NCBI RefSeq assembly: GCF_036785885.1
Contig: NC_092322.1
Coordinates: 12,980,466-13,044,465 of the forward strand
Origin: Coffea arabica
Lineage: Eukaryota > Streptophyta > Magnoliopsida > Gentianales > Rubiaceae
Direction of reading: 5' to 3'
Length of the DNA: 64,000 nt
In this document: positions 1 through 8,914 of the stretch, piece after piece
Layout: every line of letters begins with the position of its first letter
Position numbering within the stretch: position 1 is the first letter of the stretch
The notes under the pieces: model-generated
What the model saw: only the letters and a program-made list of their open reading frames with translations
What the model was told of the DNA's origin: nothing
The model's database searches: none
Position numbers and translations under genes: made by a program

Positions 1-1902
1 AATCCATGTCGGTATCTTCCCTGTCAATTTATTCTCTCCAATAGCGAGAAAAATCAGAAGAGAGTTCCCCAGAAAACGTGTTGCCATTTACCTTCAACCA
101 TTGAAGCTTAGGTACAGAAAATATCGAACTCGGAATATTGCCAGAAAGATTGTTCATGGATAAATCAAGTACTAGAAGTTCTTGAGAATGGTTCCATTGG
201 TCATGGATCTCTCCAGTTAGATTATTGTTTGATAAATCCAGTCTCTGTAAGCTCTTGATCTCGGATATGGAAGTTGGAATGCCACCATTGAGAAAGTTTC
301 CAGAAAGATTCAGATATATCAGTGATGGGATTCCTCGACCTATGCTAGTAGGAATCGACGCAGAAAGCAAGTTGTTTGCTAGATTAAGGTAGGGCACATT
401 ACGCCAGAAAGGGATGGTACCCTCCAAGCAATTGAAACTCAAGTCAACCAGTGCAACATTCGCATTCAAGGCAAATTCTAGTGAGTTTGGAAGCACACCT
501 TTTAGTTGATTATTAGATGAATCCACCCAGTCAATTTGGGGAGACAACTCCCAAAGCCAGTCAGGTATTGTATCCGAAATGCCTGCATTAGTAATATGCA
601 TTCTCGAAAGATTTTTCTGAGTACTAAGCCAGGCTGGAAAGGTAGGACCTGCTTTACAGCTGCTGATTCTGATGAATTTCAGACTAAAAGGTGGAACCCA
701 ATCTGAGCTCATATTCAAGACAATACTCTTGTTTGAAGATGATAGTTGCAAATATTCTAGATTCCTAAGGCCTTGGAAATGGTTTTGGGACAGAACCCCT
801 TTCCAGAAATTCTGGAGCAGATATAATGCATATAACTTGGTTAGGTTTCCAATGTCTTGGGGAAATGATCCATTCATTCTGTTATTAGAGAGGTCAAAAC
901 CTTCTAAATTCAACAAGCTTCCTACGGATGCTGGAATTGGCCCTGAAATGAGGTTATCGAAAAGATAAAGGTACCTTAGCTTCTTAAAGAATCCCAAGGA
1001 ACTCGGAAGTTGCCCACTAAGTTGATTACTAACTAAATACAATTCCTCTAAGTTACCATTGCAGCATTTCCCTAGACCTCCTAGCAGTACACTAATGTTT
1101 CCTCTGATGTCATTGTATGAAAGATCAAGGAAAGAAAGGGAAGTAAGGTTAAACAACCATTCCGGTGTTGAGGGCTGCAAATTGTTACTGCTCAAATCAT
1201 TAACTTTAAAGAGAAGTGAAGTTCACATGTGGTAATGAATGAGGAAGTTTTTGAAGTTCACAGTTTCGTGAGGGAAGGAAGCTCATTAAGATCTTGCAGC
1301 CAATTATCAGACACCGTACTAAGGTTTACAAATCCCAGATTGAGGTACTCTAAAGATGTAAGATGAGTTATCCAACTTAAATCTACAATCCAAATGCCTG
1401 GTTGAGATGAATTTGAAAAATTTGAGCTTAGGTCGAGGACCTCGAGGTATTGCAAATTTGACAGATTTCCGAGATGAGGAGGAACTAATCCTGCAAATTT
1501 TGAATAGGAGAGATCAAGGTAACTCATCTTGTCTCGTGAACCTAAGAAATCAGGAACTGGATTACTTTGGAAGTTATTCATGCTCAAGTCGAAGTAATTC
1601 AAATACTTCAAGTCGAGCAATGAAGAACTTCCTTGTTTGGATTGCATTTTCTTGGATTTTTTTGTAGAAAAATTACTGTAGCGATTTGATATATTTGAGG
1701 AAAAAAGGTAATAAACAAGTGTGATTATGGAAAAACGACACAATTTTTCGATAGAAAATGGCTGTCCAAACGGGGCCGATGATTTGAGGTTGCTAGCATC
1801 ATCTAGACCACCATTCAGGTAGCAATCATAGCTTCCAAGATCAAGCTTGACAACATTTCCTGTTTGGTTGTTACAACTTACACCTTTCCATCTGCAACAG
1901 TC
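1..1902 (-). pseudogene. Broken LRR receptor-like protein copy, partial at left edge
   Basis: This is a degraded sister of the intact receptor-like protein at 4518-7388, matching it almost line by line. Open stretches remain at 29-1195 (LRR region) and 1258-1743 (N-terminal LRRs) but the frame is lost between them. Compared with the intact copy I see a 23-base loss near position 53, small losses around 1205-1265, and an inserted MITE at 1631-1778. The whole 5' part (signal peptide, first cysteine cap, start codon and TATA box) is missing: the codons for the CCRWKG motif run straight into what was promoter DNA at 1898-1902. The C-terminal part lies outside the window. The protein would have been a plasma-membrane receptor without a kinase. 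It cannot make a full receptor; whether it is transcribed cannot be seen. Confidence 0.9.
1631..1778. mobile_element. MITE inserted in the receptor pseudogene
   Basis: About 148 bases with no counterpart in the intact paralogue interrupt the pseudogene. The ends are roughly inverted: left TTGTTTGGATTG, right reading inward CCGTTTGGACAG. It resembles the 146-base element at 8510-8655 in its ends and in an internal ATATATTTGAG-like stretch, so both look like members of one small non-coding DNA transposon family. About 18 bases of the receptor sequence are missing beside it. I could not identify a clean target duplication. Confidence 0.65.
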
Positions 1903-2230
1903 TTGTTCAACTCATACTTTCCGGGTGAAGCTTGATAACACCATATGAAAAAAGGATCGGCAGAAATTGACTTTCTCAACATATAGCGGCCTAGTTGTTC
2001 AAGAAAAGTTCAAGAATGTCCATAGGACAAAGAAAAGATGATCTCTTACTGTTATCTATTTTGGTATATATGATGGTGAAATATCTGGTAAAGCATCCAC
2101 ATTTGGCTCTAATTTCTAATGGCTTTTGAGGCTCAAAAGGTGTAATAGAAAATCTAAGATAGTACTACACTACGCGTCGAAAGTGACATTTGATGTCATA
2201 TGTTATTCTTTATTGTCCCAAATCTTCGAT
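1903..2230. repeat. Duplicated promoter segment of the receptor gene
   Basis: This stretch resembles 7466-7710, the DNA upstream of the intact receptor gene. Shared blocks include the bases just after the junction (TCTTGTTCAACTCATA), a TTGGCTCTAATTT block near 2103 (7624 in the other copy), and a GTGACATTT.ATGTCATAT block near 2180. It shows that the tandem duplication took in promoter as well as coding sequence. Similarity fades toward 2450, where a short block (CTAATTTGCACTTGAGTCTAG) still matches 7753. Confidence 0.7.
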
Positions 2231-2502
2231 ATGCTTACTTTATCTGAAGTTGTACACAGAAAATTACGCCTTATGAGGAAGACAAATTTCAAATACAAAC
2301 ATAGAGAAAAATAAAGGAATGAGGTTTCATCAACTTCTTATCTCAAGCTTTGAAGTATAAACATTTCGTGACTCTAAAGGAAGTCTAATTTTTCAGTTTA
2401 GCGCAAAATCCTTCATTGAACAAGAGTACAAAATTTTCAAATTCTCTTCTAATTTGCACTTGAGTCTAGATGTGTTCTGTAGTCTACCTATCTATGTATA
2501 TA

Positions 2503-3513
2503 TCTATCTATTACTATTGTAAAAGTGTCATGAGTATTGTGTTTTAATTAGTGTAAGCATTATTGTAATATTAGTTTTTCTTATTCTTATTATGCACTTA
2601 TTAATTGATGATTGAAATGTCATATTGTGCCTTTATTATTTAATCATGATTAAACACTATATCGTACATGTTGTTGGTTTACAATTTTGAATGAGAAGGC
2701 AAAAGGTCATCAACAACCAATAAGAAGAGAAAATATTAAATTGATGATTAAATTCACTATATTATACTGTAGTATATTGATTAAGAAAACGAAAAAAAAA
2801 AAAAAGCAAAATAGTAATAATAATTCAAAGATTCGAAAACACCTCTTGGTTTTTGGAACTATAATTAACCTCTCAAAATTTTGCTTATACTAACTAGTGC
2901 ACATTTTCTTCTATATATTGTCCTCACTGCTTAATGTTTTAGGCTCCAGAATGTTGCTTAGAAAGGTTATTCTCAAAATGTTCTAAAATTTTGAATTAGA
3001 AATTAGTCTTTTAAGGAATGTGTCAATGGAAAGAAGTGACCATTGCTTAATTTTCATTTATGAAACTTTATTGCTATGAGGCTTGAAAGCTTTGCTTATC
3101 TATCCACAAAACTTGGGTAGGGCAACAGTTATATGTCTAAAAAGCAAAAACAATCCCCAATTGGAGTTATGGCACATAATCAATTTAATTTGATGCTCCC
3201 ATCTAAAACCATCAATTAATTTCTGTAATTCCCACACAACTCTTCAATGTGAATATGGGGCAGTATAAATGTTTAGTTTTTAATATGCAATAAACATATT
3301 TTTGTATGCTAGAATGTAGTATAAATGTTTAGTTTTTAATATGCAATAAACATTCTGTATGATTGGCAATTACTACCTTCTGTACAAATATTATGTTAAC
3401 AATCAAAGTTTTTTTTTTTTTTTTTTTTTTTTGCAAAAAAATTAGCACATCAAAAATAATAATGTATTTTGAAAAACTAATATTCACGTGCAAAGCACGT
3501 GATTTATTACTAA
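2503..3513 (+). mobile_element. Candidate non-autonomous Helitron
   Basis: The right end has a perfect hairpin, TCACGTGC-AAA-GCACGTGA (3484-3502), followed 7 bases later by CTAA and then T, as in Helitron 3' ends (hairpin, short spacer, CTRR, inserted before T). The left end begins TCTATCTATTACTATTG after an A, in the style of plant Helitron 5' ends. No Rep/helicase coding is present, so it would be a non-autonomous copy of about 1 kb. The left boundary is less certain than the right. Inside are a 36-base tandem duplication and an A/T-rich filler. Confidence 0.5.
3262..3353. repeat. Direct repeat of 36 bases
   Basis: A 36-base AT-rich sequence (AGTATAAATGTTTAGTTTTT onward) occurs at 3262-3297 and again at 3318-3353, separated by 20 bases. 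The copies look identical. It lies inside the candidate Helitron. Confidence 0.85.
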
Positions 3514-4517
3514 TGAATATAAATTGAGTCTCGAAGTGATTAAAGTTATTAACCGATTAAAATGCTAATGTAATGGCACACATAAATAATTATTATTTGA
3601 ACATAGATAACAAAATTTGTTCTCTTTTTTTTTTTTTTTTGCATTTTAAATTCATTATTCATCCAATTGGCTCTATATTAACGTGAGGAAAAGGTCTTTA
3701 TAATTATGGGAGTTTATTATATTCGAGATCATTTGTGATCCATGAATGAATATTATCTAGAATTAGAACAATTACGTACGACAATATTTTTCATTCTTTC
3801 AATGTGAGTTGCAAAATAGTAATAAATCTATGCATACACAATTATTTACATGCGTCAAAAGGCTCAAAAATAATAGGGAGTTGCACATTTTTGTTTTTTT
3901 TAATCTTTTTATGGGCAAGTATAGTTTTGGGAAAATTTGGATTCTGAATCCAGCAGTTCTGGACAAGATTTTTTGACCCTATTTGCCGAGGCAAGAAACC
4001 ATCTAACAATCCCTGTAGTCATCGAAATATTTCATCCAACTCAGATCCAGATGCCATCCATGCTGGGGGAAAGGGAAGGAGAAAGATGTGCTGCTGTACA
4101 AAGACATTGCTGCATTAGATTGGAAGGACTAACCAAATTATCTTGAGGGCATGATTTTAATTAGTGTCAAACAATTTTCACGTACTGGAATCATGTGTCA
4201 GAATCTAAGGTTCATTGGTCCAAGGTTTTAGCTAACATTAAAGTGAGATTAAAAACTTCACCATCAGAAATACAATCACCTCAATTTTACAGGTTCTTAA
4301 CCTGTCTGTCTGGAAAGAAAGTGAACATTATGAACTGCATTCTCAGTGATCTCATGGCTCGGAATAAAAGTCATATCATCTTTGAATATGGATTACTCAC
4401 GATACATTAAGAACTTTATGCAAAAAGGATAAATGGAATATGCCATTTACATTTCTATTCACCTGAGGCTTCCAGCAGCCTTCTAGATCCCTCCCCATCG
4501 TCTGCGGCCTGTGAGTC
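3514..4517. other. Gene-free DNA 3' of the receptor gene
   Basis: AT-rich intergenic DNA. Two short open frames of about 70 codons (3937-4146 and 4195-4410) are present, but neither shows a recognisable domain or splice context and I do not call them genes. The 3' UTR of the receptor gene on the minus strand should begin just left of 4518. Confidence 0.6.
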
Positions 4518-7388
4518 TCATTTCTTAGCAACACCAGCCAAGGCTCTTTTTAGAAAACCATCTATGTAGTGGAAGTAGGTATTTCTCCACGACTTGTTCA
4601 GCAGTAAGCTGCCAATAATGCCCAAAAGTCCGAACACAAATCCCAGTCCCACGCCAATAGAAAATGATATTACTTCATCATGCTTTTCATTTTCATCTTC
4701 ACTGTCTCCATTTCCGGTAGAATCTTGGTTTTCAGTGTCTGCACTGTTTGACGCGTTACACCTCGTTGGCAATGGATTCCCACAAAGCCCTGCATTACCC
4801 TGATAAATAGATGGATCATTGAAGGTTAGGAACTGGTTAGTTGATGGGATGGGTCCAGACAAGTTGTTATGGGATAGGTTAAGATGATTTAGCAGTGTCA
4901 TGGAAGACATGCTGGGAGGAATTTGTCCAGAAAGCTGGTTGTATGAAAGGTCAAGTGTCTCTAACTGGCGTAAGCTTCCCATCTTTTCTGGTATCTTTCC
5001 TGTGAAGTGGTTGTTGGACAAATTCAAGGTACCCAGGATCAAGAGATCTGTTATTTCTTCTGGAATAGTTCCAACCAGATTATTGCTTGATAGGTCAATG
5101 CTGTTTAACAGGCCAAGTATGTTTGAGAAGTTGAATTCTCTTCCCTTCACAACTAACTCCATCTGTGGTATGAATGGGTAGAGTTGATAAGTTGAAACCG
5201 GTTCAATGCTGGATTTAACACGGAAACTAGTCAAATTGCCAAGGCATGAAGGGATAGGTCCTGAGAGAATGTTATCAGCAAGGTCTAAGACGTGTAGATG
5301 TGAAAGATGGCATAATTGTTCAGGGATGTTGTTGCTGAACATGTTGGACCTTAGTTTTAGTTCTGATAGTGATGCAAGGCTTTCTCCAATCCATGTCGGT
5401 ATCTTCCCTGTCAATTCATTCTCTCCAATATCGAGAAAAATCAGATCTTTGCAGTTTACTGATGGAAAAGAGAGTTCCCCGGAAAACGTGTTGCCATTTA
5501 GCTTCAACCATTGAAGCTTCGGTATAGAAAATATTGAACTGGGAATATTGCCAGAGAGACTGTTGATGGACAAGTCCAGGACCAGAAGTTCTTGACAATG
5601 GTTCCACTGCTCAGGGATCTCTCCAGTTAGATTATTGTTTGACAAATCCAGTCTCTGTAATGTCTTCATCTCAGATATGGAATCTGGAATGCCACCATTG
5701 AGAAAATTTCCAGAAAAATTCAGATATATCAGTGATGGGATTCCTCGACCTATGCTAGTAGGAATCGACCCAGAAAGTAAGTTGTGTGCTAGATTAAGGT
5801 AGGTCACTTTATGCCAGAAGGGGACGGTGCCCTCCAAGCGATTGAAACTCAAATCAACTAGTGCATCATTCCCATTCAAGGCAAATTCTAGTGAGTTGGG
5901 AAGCACGCCTTTTAGTTGATTATTGGAAAAATCCAGCCAGCTGATCTGGGGAGACAACTCCCAAAACCAATCAGGTATTGTATCTGAAATGCCTGCATTA
6001 TTGATGTGCATTCTTGAAAGATTTTTCTGAGTCCTAAGCCAGGCTGGAAAGGTCGGACCTACATTACAGCTTTCGATTTTGATGAATTTCAGACTAAAAG
6101 GTGGAACCCAATCTGAGCTCATGTTGAAGACAATACTCTTGTTTGAAGATGAGACTTGCAAATATTCTAGATTCCTAAGGCCTTGGAAATGGTTTTGGGA
6201 CAGAACTCCTTCCAAGAAATTCTGGAGCAGATACAATGCATTTAACTTTGTTAGTTTTCCCATGCTTTGGGGAATTGATCCATTCAATCTGTTATATGAG
6301 AGGTCCAAACCCTCTAAATTCAACAAGCTTCCCACGGATGCTGGAATTGGCCCTGAAATGAGGTTATCGAAAAGATAAAGGTACCTTAGCTTCTTAAAGA
6401 ATCCCAAGGAACTTGGAAGTTGCCCACTGAGTTGATTACTAACTAAATACAACTCCTCTAAGCTACAATTCCAGCATTTCCCTAAACCTCCTAGTAGTAC
6501 ACTAATGTCTCCTCTGATGTCATTGTATGAAAGATCAAGGAAGGAAAGGGAAGTAAGGTTGAACAACCATTCAGGTATTGAGGGCTGGAAACTGTTACTG
6601 CTTATATCAATGACTGTGAGGGCAGTGAAGTTCATATGCGGCAATGAATGAGGAAGGTTTTGAAGTTCACAGAATGGGAGGTACAGTTTTGTGAGGGAAG
6701 GAAGCTTATTAAAAGCTTTCAGCCAATGGTCTGAGACCATACTAAGGTTTACAAACCCCAGATTAAGGTACTCTAAAGATGTAAGATGAGTTATCCAACT
6801 TAAATCTGCAATCCAAATGCCTGGTTGAGATGAATTTAGAGAATTTGAACTAAGGTCAAGGTATCGCAAATTTGACAGATTTCCAAGATGAGGAGGAACT
6901 AATCCTGCAAAATTTGAATAGGAGAGATCAAGGTAACTCAGCTCGTCTAGTGAACCTAAGAACTCAGGAACTGGAATATTTTGAAAGTTATTCATGCTCA
7001 AGTCTAAGTAATTCAAATGCTTCAAGTCGAGCAACGAAGAACTTATCTTGCCACTCATACATGACGGATTCAGGTTGCTAGGATCATCTTGACCACCATT
7101 CAGGTAACAACCATAGCTTCTAAGATCCAGCTTGACAACATTTCCCGTTTGGTTGTTGCAACTTACACCTTTCCATCTGCAGCAGTCCTCACCAATCCAG
7201 GACGAGAGTCGACCGGAAGGATCTTCAAGGCCCTGCTTAACTCTAACAAGTGCTTCCCTTTCTTCCTTGATGCATCCTGCTGTCACATTAGTTCCATTGG
7301 CTTCAAGGACAGGAAACAAACAAAACAAAGAGAGAAGGAGAAGGGAGAGAAGTCGAATAGATATTGAAATTCCTTCCATTTTTTGCAT
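4518..7388 (-). CDS. LRR receptor-like protein (RLP, EIX-receptor-like)
   Basis: A single-exon plasma-membrane receptor without a kinase, of the class that includes the tomato EIX and Cf receptors; such proteins signal through partner kinases (SOBIR1/BAK1 type). From the start at 7388 it has 956 residues: a leucine-rich signal peptide, an LRRNT cap with the CCRWKGVSC cysteines, roughly 28-30 plant LRRs of the LxxLxLSxNxLxGxIP type, a short island-like break before the last LRRs (around VKSSIEPVSTYQLYP), a closing cap with GNAGLCGNPLPTRC, an acidic stretch (DSEDENEKHDE), one glycine-rich transmembrane helix (GVGLGFVFGLLGIIGSLLL) and a basic tail of about 26 residues. An upstream ATG at 7430 is unlikely as start because a TATA box lies beside it; a third ATG at 7379 is also possible. 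The ligand cannot be told. Confidence 0.93.
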   Translation of the reverse strand: MQKMEGISISIRLLSLLLLSLFCLFPVLEANGTNVTAGCIKEEREALVRVKQGLEDPSGRLSSWIGEDCCRWKGVSCNNQTGNVVKLDLRSYGCYLNGGQDDPSNLNPSCMSGKISSSLLDLKHLNYLDLSMNNFQNIPVPEFLGSLDELSYLDLSYSNFAGLVPPHLGNLSNLRYLDLSSNSLNSSQPGIWIADLSWITHLTSLEYLNLGFVNLSMVSDHWLKAFNKLPSLTKLYLPFCELQNLPHSLPHMNFTALTVIDISSNSFQPSIPEWLFNLTSLSFLDLSYNDIRGDISVLLGGLGKCWNCSLEELYLVSNQLSGQLPSSLGFFKKLRYLYLFDNLISGPIPASVGSLLNLEGLDLSYNRLNGSIPQSMGKLTKLNALYLLQNFLEGVLSQNHFQGLRNLEYLQVSSSNKSIVFNMSSDWVPPFSLKFIKIESCNVGPTFPAWLRTQKNLSRMHINNAGISDTIPDWFWELSPQISWLDFSNNQLKGVLPNSLEFALNGNDALVDLSFNRLEGTVPFWHKVTYLNLAHNLLSGSIPTSIGRGIPSLIYLNFSGNFLNGGIPDSISEMKTLQRLDLSNNNLTGEIPEQWNHCQELLVLDLSINSLSGNIPSSIFSIPKLQWLKLNGNTFSGELSFPSVNCKDLIFLDIGENELTGKIPTWIGESLASLSELKLRSNMFSNNIPEQLCHLSHLHVLDLADNILSGPIPSCLGNLTSFRVKSSIEPVSTYQLYPFIPQMELVVKGREFNFSNILGLLNSIDLSSNNLVGTIPEEITDLLILGTLNLSNNHFTGKIPEKMGSLRQLETLDLSYNQLSGQIPPSMSSMTLLNHLNLSHNNLSGPIPSTNQFLTFNDPSIYQGNAGLCGNPLPTRCNASNSADTENQDSTGNGDSEDENEKHDEVISFSIGVGLGFVFGLLGIIGSLLLNKSWRNTYFHYIDGFLKRALAGVAKK

Positions 7389-7431
7389 GTCTTTGCACCA
7401 AATTTGGCAATTCTGGCTGGTGGGATTCAAG

Positions 7432-7440
7432 CTATATAGT
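7432..7440 (-). promoter_or_regulatory. TATA box of the receptor gene
   Basis: On the minus strand the sequence reads ACTATATAGC, a good plant TATA box, about 45 bases upstream of the ATG at 7388. With transcription starting some 25-30 bases downstream, the ATG at 7430 would lie in untranscribed DNA, which supports 7388 or 7379 as the true start. The broken paralogue has lost this element. Confidence 0.55.
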
Positions 7441-8509
7441 TCAAAGACAAAGATGACAATTGAATAGGAGTCTTGTTCAACTCATATTTTCCAGGTCAAG
7501 CATACTAACACGTTGTGGAAAAATATCAGCACCAACTGGCTTTTCCCAGCAGAGAGTGGCATAATTTATTCAAGAAAAGTCAGTCAAGACCACAAGGGAA
7601 ATTTCTGGCAAGCAATCCAGAGTTGGCTCTAATTTTGTTGGCTTTTGAGCCTCACAAGGTGTACGTAATAGAAAATCTAGAGTGACATTTCATGTCATAT
7701 ATTAATTTTTTTTGTTGTCAAAATCTTCAATACACTTACTTCATCCAATTATCTAATTTGCACTGAGTCTAGAAGTGTCCTATAATGCATATCAATATAG
7801 TCTCAAAATGAATGAAGCTATTAACCAATTAAAATAGTGCAGTGAAGATTAGAATAAACTATCTATTAACACAAGTCATTATGCAGAATTTGAACAATTA
7901 TGAGATGAGAACAATGCCTTCCATATGTGAATTCCATTTACATTCTTTCATTGGAGTTACAAAATAAAAAGTTATATAACTGCTGAGGACTTTAATCATG
8001 ATAGTGGTTAATGACAAATTCTTCAATATGTGTGTAAGCATCTATCCATAAATAATAAATCTATTCATTTACACATTTTTTTTAATCTTTGTATAGGCAA
8101 GTATAGTTTTGAAAATTTTTGAAGAAAAGGAGTAGGAAATTTCAAAATAAAAAAAGGGCGTGTGCTTTGAAGAATTTGTGAAAAGGTATGTTATTATTTA
8201 TAAATTTTAAATAACTTAATATTGTAATCAAAATCACAAAATTACACCTATATGCAAGTATAAGCACTCATTTTATGATGGTAATTTATTCACCCACTAA
8301 TGAATATTTTTAAACTCCTCCTTATTTGTTGATGGCACCATGTTTGACCATTTCACCATTTTTAAACTCCTTAAAAAAAAAAAATACTTCTATCCACCAT
8401 GAAATTAGCTACCTACCTCCTCATATAAATTCTAATTAAAATAAAATGTGAAATATTTTTATCATTTCACACGAGTACAAGAATCGAGAGAAATGTTAAC
8501 ATTTAAGTT
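7441..8509. other. Receptor promoter and intergenic DNA
   Basis: The first 270 bases are duplicated at 1903-2230. The rest is AT-rich with no gene, RNA or clear repeat that I could recognise. Confidence 0.6.
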
Positions 8510-8655
8510 TGTTTGGATTAACTATTAAAACTTACCTAACAAATATTATATTTATTTATATTATAATATCTTTTTTATCTCACATATATTAAAATTTAAA
8601 AAAATGTTAAAGTAATTATTTTAAATAATATTCCAAATAATTTCTTATCCAAACA
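8510..8655. mobile_element. MITE with GTTTGGAT ends
   Basis: The ends are inverted: left TGTTTGGATTAAC, right TTATCCAAACA. The inside is AT-rich and partly self-complementary. Length and ends match the element inside the receptor pseudogene at 1631-1778. No clear target duplication was seen. It lies about 260 bases upstream of the ATP synthase subunit start. Confidence 0.6.
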
Positions 8656-8854
8656 TATTTTGTCACCGAACGGGGAGTGCAAATTTACCACTTCCGAAAT
8701 TTTCACTGCGAGTTTTTACTGCCCAGCGGCGTATATTAAAACATGCACTGGAAAAGAAAAACGAAAAAGAAAGGGTAAAAAGAAAATTCCCCGTCCCTAA
8801 CATCTCAGCAGCTTAGGTTCCTCCATTTCTGCTCAGTACTGACTCTCAAATCAA

Positions 8855-8863
8855 AAACCCTAA
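8855..8863 (+). promoter_or_regulatory. Telo-box (AAACCCTAA) of the ATP synthase subunit gene
   Basis: AAACCCTAA sits 52 bases before the ATG at 8915. Telo-boxes are common near the transcription start of plant genes for ribosome, translation and mitochondrial functions. A second one is found upstream of the NAT10 gene in this window. Confidence 0.6.
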
Positions 8864-8914
8864 TCTAACATTTCTGACTCGACGAAGACGACGACGAAAG
8901 CGAAACCCTGAGCG

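Noticed and set aside
672-968. Open frames of 60-130 codons opposite the receptor genes, such as 672-968, 6079-6378 and 7132-7467
   Set aside because: They are on the wrong strand of clear LRR coding sequence and owe their length to the codon pattern of the real gene.
3400-3435. CRISPR array, prokaryotic operon or origin anywhere in the window
   Set aside because: The window is plant nuclear DNA; the repeats seen (A/T runs, microsatellites, MITE arms) do not have spacer-repeat order.
3937-4410. Two short open frames downstream of the receptor gene
   Set aside because: No domain, no splice context and AT-rich surroundings; likely chance.
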